DNA of 44,696 nucleotides from Bdellovibrionales bacterium. Lineage in GTDB: Bacteria > Bdellovibrionota > Bdellovibrionia > Bdellovibrionales > UBA1609. The translations under genes were made by a program, and so were the position numbers. Position 1 is the first letter of the stretch. The number at the start of each line of letters is the position of its first letter. Below the pieces are notes generated by a model. The model searched no databases and was not told the origin of the DNA. It saw only the letters and a program-made list of their open reading frames with translations. The stretch lies in contig JAIBAM010000023.1 of the NCBI GenBank assembly GCA_019695175.1, forward strand, positions 1-44,696, read 5' to 3'. Below are positions 1 to 9,021 of the stretch, piece after piece.

Positions 1-489
1 TCTAAATTCTGTTAAAGTCAGATGAACCATTTCATTATTTTGAAAAACTTGATGGGATTTTAAATCAATAACTAAACCACCCACTTCCAATCTTTCCTTT
101 TCCTCAGTAAAAAAGTCAGCTCTTCTTCTTAAGACGGCTCGTATCCGAGCCGCAAGTTCTTTAGCGGAGAATGGTTTGACGACATAGTCATCCGCACCGA
201 ACTCCAGAGCTGAAACTTTATCCTTTTCATCTGACAATCCGGTCACCATAATTAAACCTAGGCTTCTCCATTGAGGTTCACGTCTTAAAGTTCTTAAAAT
301 ATCCAATCCAGACTGATCTGGAAGTCGATAATCAATCAATACCGCTTGGGGGCGGTATTTCTCCATAACGACTAAAACATGGTCGGGATTTTGAACCGCT
401 TCAACCTGAAAGCCCTCTTCCTTTAAAACTGTGGTCAAATAGTCACAAACGTCTATCTCATCATCGATGACTAATACTCTTTGTTGCAT
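1..489 (-). CDS. OmpR/PhoB-family response regulator (partial, runs off the left edge)
   Basis: The reverse strand reads 163 codons from an ATG preceded by a strong AAGGAG about 4 nt upstream; no stop is reached before the window edge. The receiver domain is complete: it starts MQQRVLVIDDEIDVCDYL, has the phospho-acceptor Asp in VLIDYRLPD, the Thr of MVTG, and the Lys of VVKPFS. After about residue 120 the linker leads into the beginning of a winged-helix output domain, ending within LTLTEFR, the usual start of the PhoB/OmpR DNA-binding fold. It should be a DNA-binding transcription regulator controlled by a sensor kinase, but no partner kinase is visible on this side. It is divergent from putA, with about 280 nt between them. 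Regulation of putA by it is possible but not shown. Confidence 0.9.
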   Translation of the reverse strand, partial: MQQRVLVIDDEIDVCDYLTTVLKEEGFQVEAVQNPDHVLVVMEKYRPQAVLIDYRLPDQSGLDILRTLRREPQWRSLGLIMVTGLSDEKDKVSALEFGADDYVVKPFSAKELAARIRAVLRRRADFFTEEKERLEVGGLVIDLKSHQVFQNNEMVHLTLTEFR

Positions 490-649
490 AACTCTCCTTG
501 TGCCATCTGTTGTTGTTATAATTAATTTAGCTAAAGACACTTCTAAATCTTCGAATAGATTCCAAACCAGAGCGGGACAACTCTTGCAAATTGATCCGTT
601 ACATGGTTCATAGTCTCAAAAATATTTTAAATAGGTATCATGGACCCTT

Positions 650-678
650 TTAACAATAACTTAATATAAAGGTATACT
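650..678 (+). promoter_or_regulatory. Probable sigma70 promoter of putA
   Basis: TTAACA at 650-655 (5 of 6 matches to TTGACA) and TATACT at 673-678 (5 of 6 to TATAAT) are separated by exactly 17 bp. Transcription would start near 685 and give a leader of nearly 90 nt before the putA start. No clear operator was recognised in the leader. The rest of the 490-772 gap holds no gene that I can see. Confidence 0.55.
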
Positions 679-772
679 TACCGTCTTTGATGGACAACAA
701 AGATTCGCATTTGTTGCTTCTTTTCTTGGCTCATAACTTATTCTGACCCGTACTTTAATGGAGTTTAATAAT

Positions 773-3769
773 ATGGAAACAGTTTCATCAAATGATCCCC
801 AAAAGCGACCTACGTCTGTACTCGATGAGAAAATTCTGAGTCAAGGACAGGCGATATTTAAAGCTATGGAATCCGATTCAAAATCCATTTTTAATAAGGA
901 TTGGTGGTACGGCCGTATTATGGATTGGAGTATGAAAAATGAACATTTTAAAACACAGATGTTTCGCTTTGTTGATGTTCTGCCGTACCTCAGCAATCAT
1001 GCTGAAGTTGCAAGACATTTGAAAGAATATTTTAATGACAACGGAGGGGAAGAACTTCCAAGTATTTTTAACTTTGGATTGGGTTTAGGTTCTTTAGCGC
1101 CAGGTTTTTTAGCTAACTCAGTTAAAAAAAATGTCGAACAAATGGCAAAAATGTTTATAACTGGTGAATCTCCTCAGGCCGCCGTTCCCTTGCTTAAAAA
1201 AGCCCGTAAAAACAAAATTTGTTTTACAGCAGACTTATTAGGTGAAGCCACTTTATCAGAGGAAGAAGCTCTCGAATATCAGCGACGGTATTTAGATTTA
1301 ATTCAGGAACTCGCAAAAGACTCCCAGACTTGGGAATCTGTAGAGTTGATTGATCAAGATGAGAGCGGACCCCTCCCAAAAGTGAATGTCTCCGTTAAAG
1401 TCACAGCTCTTTACTCTCAGATTAATGAAGCCGCTTGGGAACAAAGTTTAGCTATTTGCAAAGAAAGATTGCGTCCCATTCTCTCCATAGCAAAACAAAA
1501 TAACGTCTTTATAAATTTAGATATGGAACAGTATGCCCATAAGGATTTTATTTTAAAATTATTTACAGATCTAATTTCAGAGCCAGAATTTCGTGATTGG
1601 AAGAATGTGGGAATTGTGATCCAAGCCTATCTTCGGGATTCAAAAGAAGACGTTTTAAAGCTTGGTGCCTTTGCCAAAAAAAGAGGGGTTCCTTTTACGG
1701 TGAGATTGGTGAAAGGGGCCTACTGGGATTATGAATTGATTTCAGCAAAACAAAATGGTTGGCCTATCCCAGTATATACAAATAAAAAAGAATCGGATGC
1801 AAACTATGAGGATTGCATGAATTCACTGTTGGATTTTTATCCCCATGTGAAGTTAGCCATTGGTTCCCATAATGTGCGTTCCATTGCTGCCGGACTTGTG
1901 GCTGCAAAGGAAAGAAACATCCCTGGGGCAGCTATTGAAGTGCAAATGTTATTTGGAATGGCTGAACCCATCAAAAAAGCTTTAGTCCAACTGAATTACC
2001 GAGTCAGAGAGTATGCGACCATAGGTGAGCTCATTCCAGGGATGGCTTACTTAGTAAGAAGGCTTTTAGAAAACACTTCCAATGAATCTTTTTTGCGTTC
2101 TAAGTTTGCTGAAAATGTCAGTGTGGAAAAATTAATGGAAAACCCAAATGTGAATTTGGTTCCGTCGGCTGCGGAGCCTGTTTTAGATGAGCTTTTCTAT
2201 AACGAGCCACCCTTAGATTTTGCACAAGAAAAAGTACGTAAGAGATTCCAAGAGGCCTTACAAAATATGGAAAAGAAGCTGGCCAAATTGGAGATCCAAC
2301 CCCAGATTAATCGGCAAAGTCTCAAAACTGATTCTATTTTTGAGAGAGAAAATCCTTCCCATCCCAGTCAAAGGGTCCTTAGAGCCCATATGGCCGGAGT
2401 GAAAGAAGCAGAACTGGCGGTTCAAACTGCAAAAAAAGCTTGGCCCTCATGGAGTCGAACTCCAGCAGAAGAACGGGCTCAAATTATTGAGCGAGTCGGC
2501 TCTTTATTGATTCAGGAACGTTATGAACTTGCTGCCCTTGAAGTTTTTGAAGTTGGAAAACCATGGGGTGAGGCCGATGCAGATGTCACTGAGGCTATTG
2601 ATTTTTGTCATTACTATGCAAAGGAAATGCGCCGACTGAAACCCTTTCGCACTGGCCGCGCTCCAGGAGAGCACAGTCTTTACCAGTATCAAGGCCGAGG
2701 GGTTGTAGTTGTTATAGCCCCTTGGAATTTTCCTTTAGCTATACTCACGGGAATGGTAACTGCAGCCCTTGTAACAGGAAATTCTGTTCTTATGAAACCA
2801 GCAGAACAAAGCATGGCTATAGCTTCAGAGCTCTATCGCATTCTTTTGAAAGCAGGTGTTCCACCAGAGGTGGTTTCATTTTTGCCTGGTAGAGGTGAAG
2901 AGGTCGGGGCTTATTTAGTAAATCACGCTCAAGTCGATATGATTGCATTTACCGGCTCCAAGTCTGTGGGGTTAAATATTTTGCAACAAGCAGCCATTGT
3001 TCATCCTGGACAGCGACAGATAAAGAAATGCATTTTGGAACTTGGCGGAAAAAATGCCATCATTATTGACAGCGATGCGGACTTAGATGAGGCCGTCGAA
3101 GGTGTTATTTACTCAGCCTTTGGATTTTCAGGACAAAAATGTTCGGCCTGCAGTCGCGTGATTGTTTTAGAGAGTATCTATGATCGATTCCTAAATCGAT
3201 TGATTGCCGCGGTTAAAAGTCTCCCTATTAGTTTTGCTGAGGATCCCAAATCCTATATGGGACCTGTTGTTGATGAGGAAGCCTACAATCGATTAAAAAT
3301 GGTGATAGAGAAATCCAGTCAAAACGTAAATGAATGTGGCCAGCTCATTTACCAAGCCGAAGTTCCTCGTGAAGGTTATTTTATTCCTCCTACAATTTTT
3401 GCTCATGTCCCGCCCCAATCGAGTTTGGCACAGGATGAATTTTTTGGTCCCCTTTTAGCGGTCATAAAAGCAAAGGACTTGGAAGAAGCCCTCACCATTG
3501 CGAACAACACGATCTATGCCCTTACCGGGGGACTTTATTCCCGAAGTCCTGCCAACATCAGTAAAGTAAAAGAAACTTTTGAAGTTGGAAACCTCTACAT
3601 AAACCGCGGAAATACAGGGGCCCTTGTGGAGCGCCATCCCTTTGGCGGTTACAAAATGTCAGGGGTTGGGAGTAAGGCGGGTGGACCAGATTACTTACTC
3701 CAATTTATGGAACCACGTGTGGTTACAGAAAACACGCTTCGTCGCGGGTTTGCACCGGATTTAAATTAG
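773..3769 (+). CDS. putA: Bifunctional proline dehydrogenase / L-glutamate gamma-semialdehyde dehydrogenase
   Basis: PutA oxidises proline to pyrroline-5-carboxylate with FAD and then to glutamate with NAD+. The N-terminal half is the proline dehydrogenase barrel, with RLVKGAYWDYE and the closing motif YLVRRLLENTSNESF. The C-terminal half is an aldehyde dehydrogenase: APWNFPLA, then ELGGKN with the conserved Glu, and the catalytic Cys in GQKCSACS. From the 773 start these are Glu756 and Cys790. At about 1,000 residues, with no N-terminal ribbon-helix-helix, this is the short PutA type that does not act as its own repressor. An ATG five codons upstream (758) has no ribosome site. ATG 773 has GGAG 9 nt upstream, so I prefer it. 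The gene converges on a histidine kinase with only 19 bp between stops. Confidence 0.96.
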   Translation: METVSSNDPQKRPTSVLDEKILSQGQAIFKAMESDSKSIFNKDWWYGRIMDWSMKNEHFKTQMFRFVDVLPYLSNHAEVARHLKEYFNDNGGEELPSIFNFGLGLGSLAPGFLANSVKKNVEQMAKMFITGESPQAAVPLLKKARKNKICFTADLLGEATLSEEEALEYQRRYLDLIQELAKDSQTWESVELIDQDESGPLPKVNVSVKVTALYSQINEAAWEQSLAICKERLRPILSIAKQNNVFINLDMEQYAHKDFILKLFTDLISEPEFRDWKNVGIVIQAYLRDSKEDVLKLGAFAKKRGVPFTVRLVKGAYWDYELISAKQNGWPIPVYTNKKESDANYEDCMNSLLDFYPHVKLAIGSHNVRSIAAGLVAAKERNIPGAAIEVQMLFGMAEPIKKALVQLNYRVREYATIGELIPGMAYLVRRLLENTSNESFLRSKFAENVSVEKLMENPNVNLVPSAAEPVLDELFYNEPPLDFAQEKVRKRFQEALQNMEKKLAKLEIQPQINRQSLKTDSIFERENPSHPSQRVLRAHMAGVKEAELAVQTAKKAWPSWSRTPAEERAQIIERVGSLLIQERYELAALEVFEVGKPWGEADADVTEAIDFCHYYAKEMRRLKPFRTGRAPGEHSLYQYQGRGVVVVIAPWNFPLAILTGMVTAALVTGNSVLMKPAEQSMAIASELYRILLKAGVPPEVVSFLPGRGEEVGAYLVNHAQVDMIAFTGSKSVGLNILQQAAIVHPGQRQIKKCILELGGKNAIIIDSDADLDEAVEGVIYSAFGFSGQKCSACSRVIVLESIYDRFLNRLIAAVKSLPISFAEDPKSYMGPVVDEEAYNRLKMVIEKSSQNVNECGQLIYQAEVPREGYFIPPTIFAHVPPQSSLAQDEFFGPLLAVIKAKDLEEALTIANNTIYALTGGLYSRSPANISKVKETFEVGNLYINRGNTGALVERHPFGGYKMSGVGSKAGGPDYLLQFMEPRVVTENTLRRGFAPDLN

Positions 3770-3788
3770 ATTTTTAAATTATTAAAGT

Positions 3789-5249
3789 TTATTTATGAAG
3801 ATAAATATCTACTTTTGCCCCTAGGGGGGGATCGTTTTGTGTAAGATTTGAAACTTCAATTTTTCCTCGATGGGCTTCACAAATTGTTTTCATAACAACA
3901 GAACCAAGTCCAATAGAAATACGACCCTCTGTTTTATTATCAAGATTTCTTGTGGTTCGGCGATTTCCAAAATTATTTAAAGCCTCCACAGAAAAACCCG
4001 GGCCGTCGTCGACAATGCAAATGTGCACCTTGTCTGAATTCACATTTACAGTGGTGGATATTTGATTTTTTGCAAATGAAGATGCGTTTTCAAAGGCGTT
4101 GCGAAAAAGACGTCGCAACAAGTAGAGGTCCCCATGAATCAGAACAGGGTGTTCAGGAAATTTTTGTACCAGATGAATCCTTCTCCCCTTGTGTTCATTT
4201 CTGAGGACGCAGTCATCTGCTTCTTCTGCAATTAATTGGTTTAAAACGATGGGAGGACGTTGGGAGGGGTACAATGGTTCTTGTATTTGAGCTAAAAATA
4301 GTAAATCTTCGACCAGTTTTTCAAAATAATTAATTTCTTTTCGTGCGAGACCAAATAATTCCTGTTGAATTTCAGGTTTGAGTGTATCCCTTTTGTAATC
4401 CAGGGTTTCATTTAAATTTTTAAGTGAAGCTATTGGAGTTCTTAAATCATGGGCTAGTTCTTGAAGTAATTGGGTCCTTTTTTGGTCAATACTTTTTAGG
4501 TTGTTGACCAATTGTTCAATTTCATCAGCCATAAAATTGAACCGCTCCATGGCCCGACCAAATTCGTCTTTTCGATGGATGTGGAATCTGGCTTTAAGAT
4601 TTCCCTTGTGAAGCTCTGCAATCACTCGATCGGCTTGTTGCACACCATTTTGTACGTGTTGATAAATGATCGCAAGGGCTGTGCCGACACCAAGCAATAA
4701 AGAGATAATTAAGGAGCCTATGCCGATAAAAGGGAATAGAGGTCCTAACCCTTCTTTGGGAGGAGACATTCGCGAAGGACTGATAAGTAAATAATAATTA
4801 GGTGTACCACTGAGTTTGACCAAGACGCTGGGTTTTTGTGGGGGAGGTGGTCCTGGAGGAGCAAACGGCAGAGGAAAATGTGGGCCTCTATGTTCTTGCG
4901 AGGGAATAGAAATAAAATCATAAGCTAAAGAGGGCTTGGTCCACCGGCTCCAATCTAAAGGTGAGCTTTTGTTTTCTGGAAATAAAACCTGACCTTTTTC
5001 ATTAAATAAAAAAAAATTAATTTGAGGGAACTGATTGTTCCAAGAGGAGAGTTCTTTGAGCGCTGCAATTTTGTTTTTAGGGTTCATACGATCGATGAGT
5101 CGAGCGAAATAAATCGGAGGTGGAAATTCACGATTGGGTCGCATGGCTTCCATCAGAAGAGAAACCAGAAAAAACCCAAGAAAAACAAAGACACCAATGA
5201 GGGCAGATGCCATTAAAAAATATTTTTGAAATAATTTTTTTGGAATCAT
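3789..5249 (-). CDS. Membrane sensor histidine kinase
   Basis: This 486-residue kinase has a first membrane helix at about residues 11-35, a periplasmic region of about 130 residues, a second helix near 170-195, a HAMP linker, then HisKA and HATPase_c domains. The phospho-accepting His is His267 in ELAHDLRTP. ATP-binding boxes are visible as RNAFENAS (N box), DDGPGFS (G1) and IGLGSVVMKTI (G2). The periplasmic part carries a Pro-rich stretch (HFPLPFAPPGPPPP) that resembles no sensor domain I can name, so the signal is unknown. Its ATG overlaps the stop of the response regulator by 4 nt, indicating translational coupling and a cognate pair. Two secreted-protein genes lie upstream in the same orientation and may belong to the operon or its regulon. 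Confidence 0.92.
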   Translation of the reverse strand: MIPKKLFQKYFLMASALIGVFVFLGFFLVSLLMEAMRPNREFPPPIYFARLIDRMNPKNKIAALKELSSWNNQFPQINFFLFNEKGQVLFPENKSSPLDWSRWTKPSLAYDFISIPSQEHRGPHFPLPFAPPGPPPPQKPSVLVKLSGTPNYYLLISPSRMSPPKEGLGPLFPFIGIGSLIISLLLGVGTALAIIYQHVQNGVQQADRVIAELHKGNLKARFHIHRKDEFGRAMERFNFMADEIEQLVNNLKSIDQKRTQLLQELAHDLRTPIASLKNLNETLDYKRDTLKPEIQQELFGLARKEINYFEKLVEDLLFLAQIQEPLYPSQRPPIVLNQLIAEEADDCVLRNEHKGRRIHLVQKFPEHPVLIHGDLYLLRRLFRNAFENASSFAKNQISTTVNVNSDKVHICIVDDGPGFSVEALNNFGNRRTTRNLDNKTEGRISIGLGSVVMKTICEAHRGKIEVSNLTQNDPPLGAKVDIYLHK

Positions 5250-5914
5250 ACTTTCTCCAGTCGATATCCAAGTCCATAGACCGATGAAATTTTAATCCCG
5301 TTCACTCCTGATTTTTTAAGCCGTGATCGTAAGTGACTTATGTGAGAATCAATGGTTCGATCGAAGATTTCTCCATCCTTACCAATTTGTTGAATTAAAT
5401 ATTCCCTATTTATAATTACGTCTGGTTTCTCTACCAGAGCGAGAAGAATGTCAAATTCTCTTCTTTGGATGTCAACCGTGGTGTCTTTGAATCTAACCAC
5501 TCGCTGATCCACAAGGATCAGTAGATCTCCCCAGCGAATTTGATTTTCTCTTAAGTGGGGTTCGCGTAGAGTGGCTTTTATACGTGCAAGAAGTTCTTTG
5601 TTGCCAAAAGGTTTTTTCATGTAATCATTAGCACCCCGCTGAAGTCCTTCAACAACTGAATCTTCATCCGTTTTTGCGGTTAAAATTATAATGGGCAAAC
5701 GAGATCCTTGCTCTCGAACAGTTCTTAAAAAATCAAAGCCACTTCCATCAATAAGCCCCAGATCAAGAATTGCTAATGAGAGTTTTTCTTTGTGGTTAAT
5801 TTCAAAAGCAGATTTTAATGAATTGGCCCAAAGAACTCGGTACCCTTCGGACTCAAGATTGACTTGAAGCCCTCGTGCTATTGCGGGATCATCTTCAATT
5901 AAAAGAATTGTCAT
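5246..5914 (-). CDS. OmpR-family response regulator, partner of the adjacent kinase
   Basis: This 222-residue two-domain regulator has a receiver starting MTILLIEDDPAIARG, with acidic pocket Asp8/Asp9, phospho-acceptor Asp51 in LAILDLGL, Thr in ILTAK and Lys in YMKKPF. The winged-helix domain includes RREFDILLAL, RTIDSHISHLRSRL and VYGLGYRLE, which is typical of OmpR/PhoB. AAGGAG lies 6 nt before the ATG. The stop overlaps the kinase start by 4 nt (ATGA). The upstream secreted-protein gene ends 42 nt before the start. Targets cannot be read from the sequence. Confidence 0.94.
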   Translation of the reverse strand: MTILLIEDDPAIARGLQVNLESEGYRVLWANSLKSAFEINHKEKLSLAILDLGLIDGSGFDFLRTVREQGSRLPIIILTAKTDEDSVVEGLQRGANDYMKKPFGNKELLARIKATLREPHLRENQIRWGDLLILVDQRVVRFKDTTVDIQRREFDILLALVEKPDVIINREYLIQQIGKDGEIFDRTIDSHISHLRSRLKKSGVNGIKISSVYGLGYRLEKV

Positions 5915-5956
5915 AAAAGCTCCTTAAGCCTTTGTTCGTAAATTCTGGGTTTTCTG

Positions 5957-7129
5957 TTAACGTCCATAACCGGTGAAACCATATCGAAAGTTTGGCAAAT
6001 TAAGGCTTAAACTACCACCATAATGAAAAGGTGAACTTATTAAAGAAGGTCGTGATGATGGGGAGCGATAAAATGGAAAATAGGAGCCACTGGTATAAAA
6101 ATTATTTGGTGAATTAGGGTATTGATTATAAATATTTCCCATAGTTCTCATCGGGAAAGAACTACTCCCGTACCTATTGAGAAGGGGGAGCGTTGAGTTC
6201 ATGGCACTGGCGCCGTACATTGGAAATGAGTTAAAGATTCCTCCTCCTGAAATTTCGTTGTTTCCATATCCACCATAGAGTGTACCAGAAAAATTTCCCA
6301 TGGCAGATAGATCCAATGGGGAATTCATTCCTCTGTTGGCCATTGGTCGAGCTCTTGTTCGGATTCCTTCCTCTGAATCCTCTTCATCTTCTTCAGGAGA
6401 AGCTCTGCGTGTTAATGAACCTCTTGAGAGGTTTCGATTCCTCTCGCCTTGAGAATTGTTAGAGGGGTCAGGTCCTCTGGAAAGTTTTTCTTGCTGTTTT
6501 TCAAGGGTGATCCTGAGATTTCTAACCTCCTCTTGTAGTTTTGCTACGGAATCTGTTTGTTGTTGGCAAGTGACACAGAGGGTTCCTTCGGGTTTATTAG
6601 GGGTTGAATTTAAATTATTTTTTTGAAGAGTGACTTTTGCGGATTGAATTTCAATAGAATTGCAGTTTTCTTCTTTTGAATTTATATCCAATTTAATTGA
6701 AAAATTATTTTTGTATTTTTTATCTTTTGCAAGTTCTTCCAATGAAACACACTTCTCTCGAGAAGCATTTTCATCACGACAATTATTTTGGAAGTCGCTA
6801 AGACACTTGAGTCCATTTTCAGAAAGTTCATTGATGGAAAATACGACGTTGTTTTCGGTGGAACAGGTCAGTTGGATGGATATTTTGTCACGACAATTCT
6901 GAGGGATTCTTCCTGTCAGTTGAATAGAATTATTTGCATTGTTTCGCACCGGCTTGAGTCCACTCACATTAAATCCTGGTGGATTTAATGTTCTAGACTC
7001 TTTTCGATCTTGAGGAGGAGTAGTTCTAGGTGGGCGCATAGGTTCATTTTGAGCTTGGCTCACTAGGGGAACGAAAAATAAAATAAATATGAATTTGCCT
7101 CTGAATTGATTTTGCCATTGGGGTGCCAT
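5957..7129 (-). CDS. Secreted Cys-rich protein with coiled coil and Gly/Tyr/Ser-rich tail
   Basis: I do not recognise the family. The 390-residue product has a signal peptide (FIFILFFVPLVSQAQ, probable cleavage after residue 26) and a Pro/Arg-rich linker. Residues 55-180 carry about nine Cys and look like two related beta-rich units, each with NCR.. and ..CxS elements. A heptad-like coiled coil follows (VAKLQEEVRNLRITLEKQQ), then an acidic Glu/Asp stretch. The last 120 residues are low complexity, rich in Gly, Tyr, Asn, Ser and Phe (for example GGYGNNEISGGG). This suggests an exported envelope or surface protein. AAGGA is placed 7 nt before the ATG. It sits between a smaller secreted-protein gene and a response regulator/kinase pair, all in one direction, so it may be co-regulated with them. 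Confidence 0.75.
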   Translation of the reverse strand: MAPQWQNQFRGKFIFILFFVPLVSQAQNEPMRPPRTTPPQDRKESRTLNPPGFNVSGLKPVRNNANNSIQLTGRIPQNCRDKISIQLTCSTENNVVFSINELSENGLKCLSDFQNNCRDENASREKCVSLEELAKDKKYKNNFSIKLDINSKEENCNSIEIQSAKVTLQKNNLNSTPNKPEGTLCVTCQQQTDSVAKLQEEVRNLRITLEKQQEKLSRGPDPSNNSQGERNRNLSRGSLTRRASPEEDEEDSEEGIRTRARPMANRGMNSPLDLSAMGNFSGTLYGGYGNNEISGGGIFNSFPMYGASAMNSTLPLLNRYGSSSFPMRTMGNIYNQYPNSPNNFYTSGSYFPFYRSPSSRPSLISSPFHYGGSLSLNLPNFRYGFTGYGR

Positions 7130-7276
7130 AAAAAAATCCTTATGAATTAAAAATTTAAGGTTTCAGCCCTAAGCCCTTCGTTTTTAGTTAAAGATTTAGG
7201 GTGGTTTAGGGCCGTAACGGAGTTTTCACTTCAGCTATAATAGGGTTCAAACCTCTTATAATGTCGCTTTTGGTAA

Positions 7277-7579
7277 TTATTTAGAACTGTCGTTATAATT
7301 GTTTAAACTCCTATCTTGGTGGGGGCCCGAAGGGGCCATCATACCCTCTCTGGGTGGTGGAGGTCTGTGATCATGATCTGGAGGAGTGATTCCGCAAGCA
7401 TTAAAGGCGCTCTCCATCTCTTCTCGAGTGGGCCGGGGCCCTTCTTGGTCTGGTTTCCCGATTTTAGATTCCAAACAAGATTTTTGTGCTTCAGTGATTT
7501 CGGGTCGTCGGGGCTCAGCTGAACTCACTGTAGAATAGTTTATGAGACAGAGAACGAGTGTAATGGGTTTAATTTCCAT
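7277..7579 (-). CDS. Small secreted protein with two Cys and a His/Pro-rich tail
   Basis: The longest frame starts at 7651, but GGAGG sits 5 nt before an internal ATG at 7579, and the protein from there begins with a clean signal peptide (MEIKPITLVLCLINYSTVSSA). I therefore annotate 100 residues. The mature part has a short helical segment with two Cys (KSCLESKIGKP and ESAFNACGI), probably a disulfide-closed helix pair, followed by a disordered tail with DHDHRPPPPREG. No family is recognised. The His/Pro-rich tail resembles in composition the Pro-rich periplasmic loop of the kinase encoded three genes downstream. A periplasmic accessory to that sensor is conceivable but unproven. Confidence 0.7.
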   Translation of the reverse strand: MEIKPITLVLCLINYSTVSSAEPRRPEITEAQKSCLESKIGKPDQEGPRPTREEMESAFNACGITPPDHDHRPPPPREGMMAPSGPHQDRSLNNYNDSSK

Positions 7580-7907
7580 GGTTCCTCCATTGGTTATTGT
7601 TTTGGTTCCCTTGGGTTGTATTTTTTGCGGCCATTCAGGAATGGATCTCAAGATTAGGATCCACTATAAATGATGAGTAAATATGGAAAATTTAAAAATT
7701 TTTAAATATTTGAAATTTAAAATGATTTTCCTGTAGTGAAAGGTAAAGTCTAAAAGTGATTCAACTACAGGTAAAGACGCTTCTTAAAAAATTCAAAAAA
7801 ATACAAAAGATGTTTATATTTTTAAAAAAACTTATTTTGTTGCAATTATGCTTGCTTTAAGAATTATTTGGCTTCATTTTTCAGGATCGATTACCAAGGA
7901 GAATTCA

Positions 7908-8684
7908 GTGATTTTTTTTGAAAATAAAAGTGGTAGTATTAAATATTTCATTTCTCTTATTTTTTTTGGAATGGTTTTTTCTTCTTTAGCCCATGGATTT
8001 ATTAATATAGAGGAAGTTCGCAGAAAGTCTGGCTCTGGGTTGGGTGTTGTGGGGAAAACCAACATGAACTTAGGGGGGCAAGAAGGTAATTCGCAAAAAT
8101 TTGGTGGAAGCGCATCTACCTTAAATATTTATGAACATTCCAATTCAGAATATTTGTTGCTTCTCGACTATAAATTAGGCGTTTCTTCCGGAAAAACTGA
8201 CACTAACAATGGTCAGATGCATTTTCGTTATACTTTGGAGCCAAAAAATGAATTTTCTTGGGAATTTTTTTTACAGTTTGAATTCGATCAGTTTCGGCAA
8301 TTAATAAATCGAGATTTATTTGGGCTCAATTTGCGTCAACGTTTGATTCGAACTAAGAGTCAGAGCTTGTATTTAGGATATGGTTCCTTTTATGAGTTGA
8401 ATGAGTACGAAATTAACAGTACTTATTTTTGGCGTGCCAATATTTATCTATCTTATGTGAATCAATTGGTGAAACAGGTTTCATCTTATTTGACAGTTTA
8501 TTACCAGCCCGCTTGGGATGAATGGAGTAACTATCGTTTTCAGCTTCAGGCGGGCGTGAGTTCTGAAATCCTATCAAATTTATCTTTGAATATTCAAATA
8601 TCAAGAGCAACCGAAAGCCATCCTCAAAAAAACGTAAAACCATCAGACTTTATCTATTCTTCAGGTCTCACTTTGTCTTATTAA
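7908..8684 (+). CDS. DUF481-like outer-membrane protein
   Basis: The longest frame begins at 7848, but AAGGAG at 7896-7901 is followed 6 nt later by GTG 7908, giving a 258-residue protein with a proper signal peptide (YFISLIFFGMVFSSLAHG). The mature protein starts FINIEEVRR and consists of alternating amphipathic beta strands ending in an aromatic residue (SSGLTLSY), as in outer-membrane barrels. The pattern of about ten strands with Tyr/Phe girdles, and the Gly-rich start after the signal, resemble the DUF481 (YdiY-like) family. That assignment is by pattern only. Spacing to the next gene exceeds 300 nt, so it is probably transcribed alone. It is divergent from the small secreted gene upstream. 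Confidence 0.72.
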   Translation: MIFFENKSGSIKYFISLIFFGMVFSSLAHGFINIEEVRRKSGSGLGVVGKTNMNLGGQEGNSQKFGGSASTLNIYEHSNSEYLLLLDYKLGVSSGKTDTNNGQMHFRYTLEPKNEFSWEFFLQFEFDQFRQLINRDLFGLNLRQRLIRTKSQSLYLGYGSFYELNEYEINSTYFWRANIYLSYVNQLVKQVSSYLTVYYQPAWDEWSNYRFQLQAGVSSEILSNLSLNIQISRATESHPQKNVKPSDFIYSSGLTLSY

Positions 8685-9021
8685 AAAATTATATCGGAAC
8701 CGACCAAGTCAATTTTAATTAAACAAAATACTCATTTTGAAACGATCAGATTTTTTTAATCTTTGAAAGATCATTTTGAGATTTTTTTAAAAAATAAATA
8801 AAAACAATTGTGTATCATGTTTAGCCATATGTAAAGATTGTGTTATTTTTTTTAAAAAAAACCATTAATATTAATTTAATAAACCCATCGATAGGAAATC
8901 TCCAGTCACTACAGAGAAAGAATCACTCTCCAGAAGAGATCACCAAAAGGGATCGTAAGAATTTATAACTGTTAAAGTTTTGATTTATAAAAAGAGAAAA
9001 TGAAACAAAAAAGAGTGAAAA
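8685..9021. other. AT-rich intergenic region before the first propeller lipoprotein
   Basis: These 337 nt contain no credible ORF. They are extremely A/T-rich apart from a more mixed patch at about 8885-8965. A weak stem (AGATT, five T, AATCT, near 8748) lies past the DUF481-like gene. I looked for a c-di-GMP (GEMM) riboswitch and other common riboswitch cores and saw none. The promoter of the downstream gene must lie here, but there are too many AT hexamers to choose one. Confidence 0.5.

Noticed and set aside
758-772. Upstream ATG of putA as the start
   Set aside because: It lacks a ribosome site, whereas its own GGAG serves the second ATG at 773.
7166-7212. Terminator after the small secreted gene (GCCCTAA with TTAGGGC)
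   Set aside because: The two arms are 33 nt apart, competing TTTAGGG copies exist, and the T-rich stretch on the minus strand is not adjacent.
8885-9010. Cyclic-di-GMP or other riboswitch before the first propeller gene
   Set aside because: No conserved riboswitch core could be found; only a patch of more mixed sequence.
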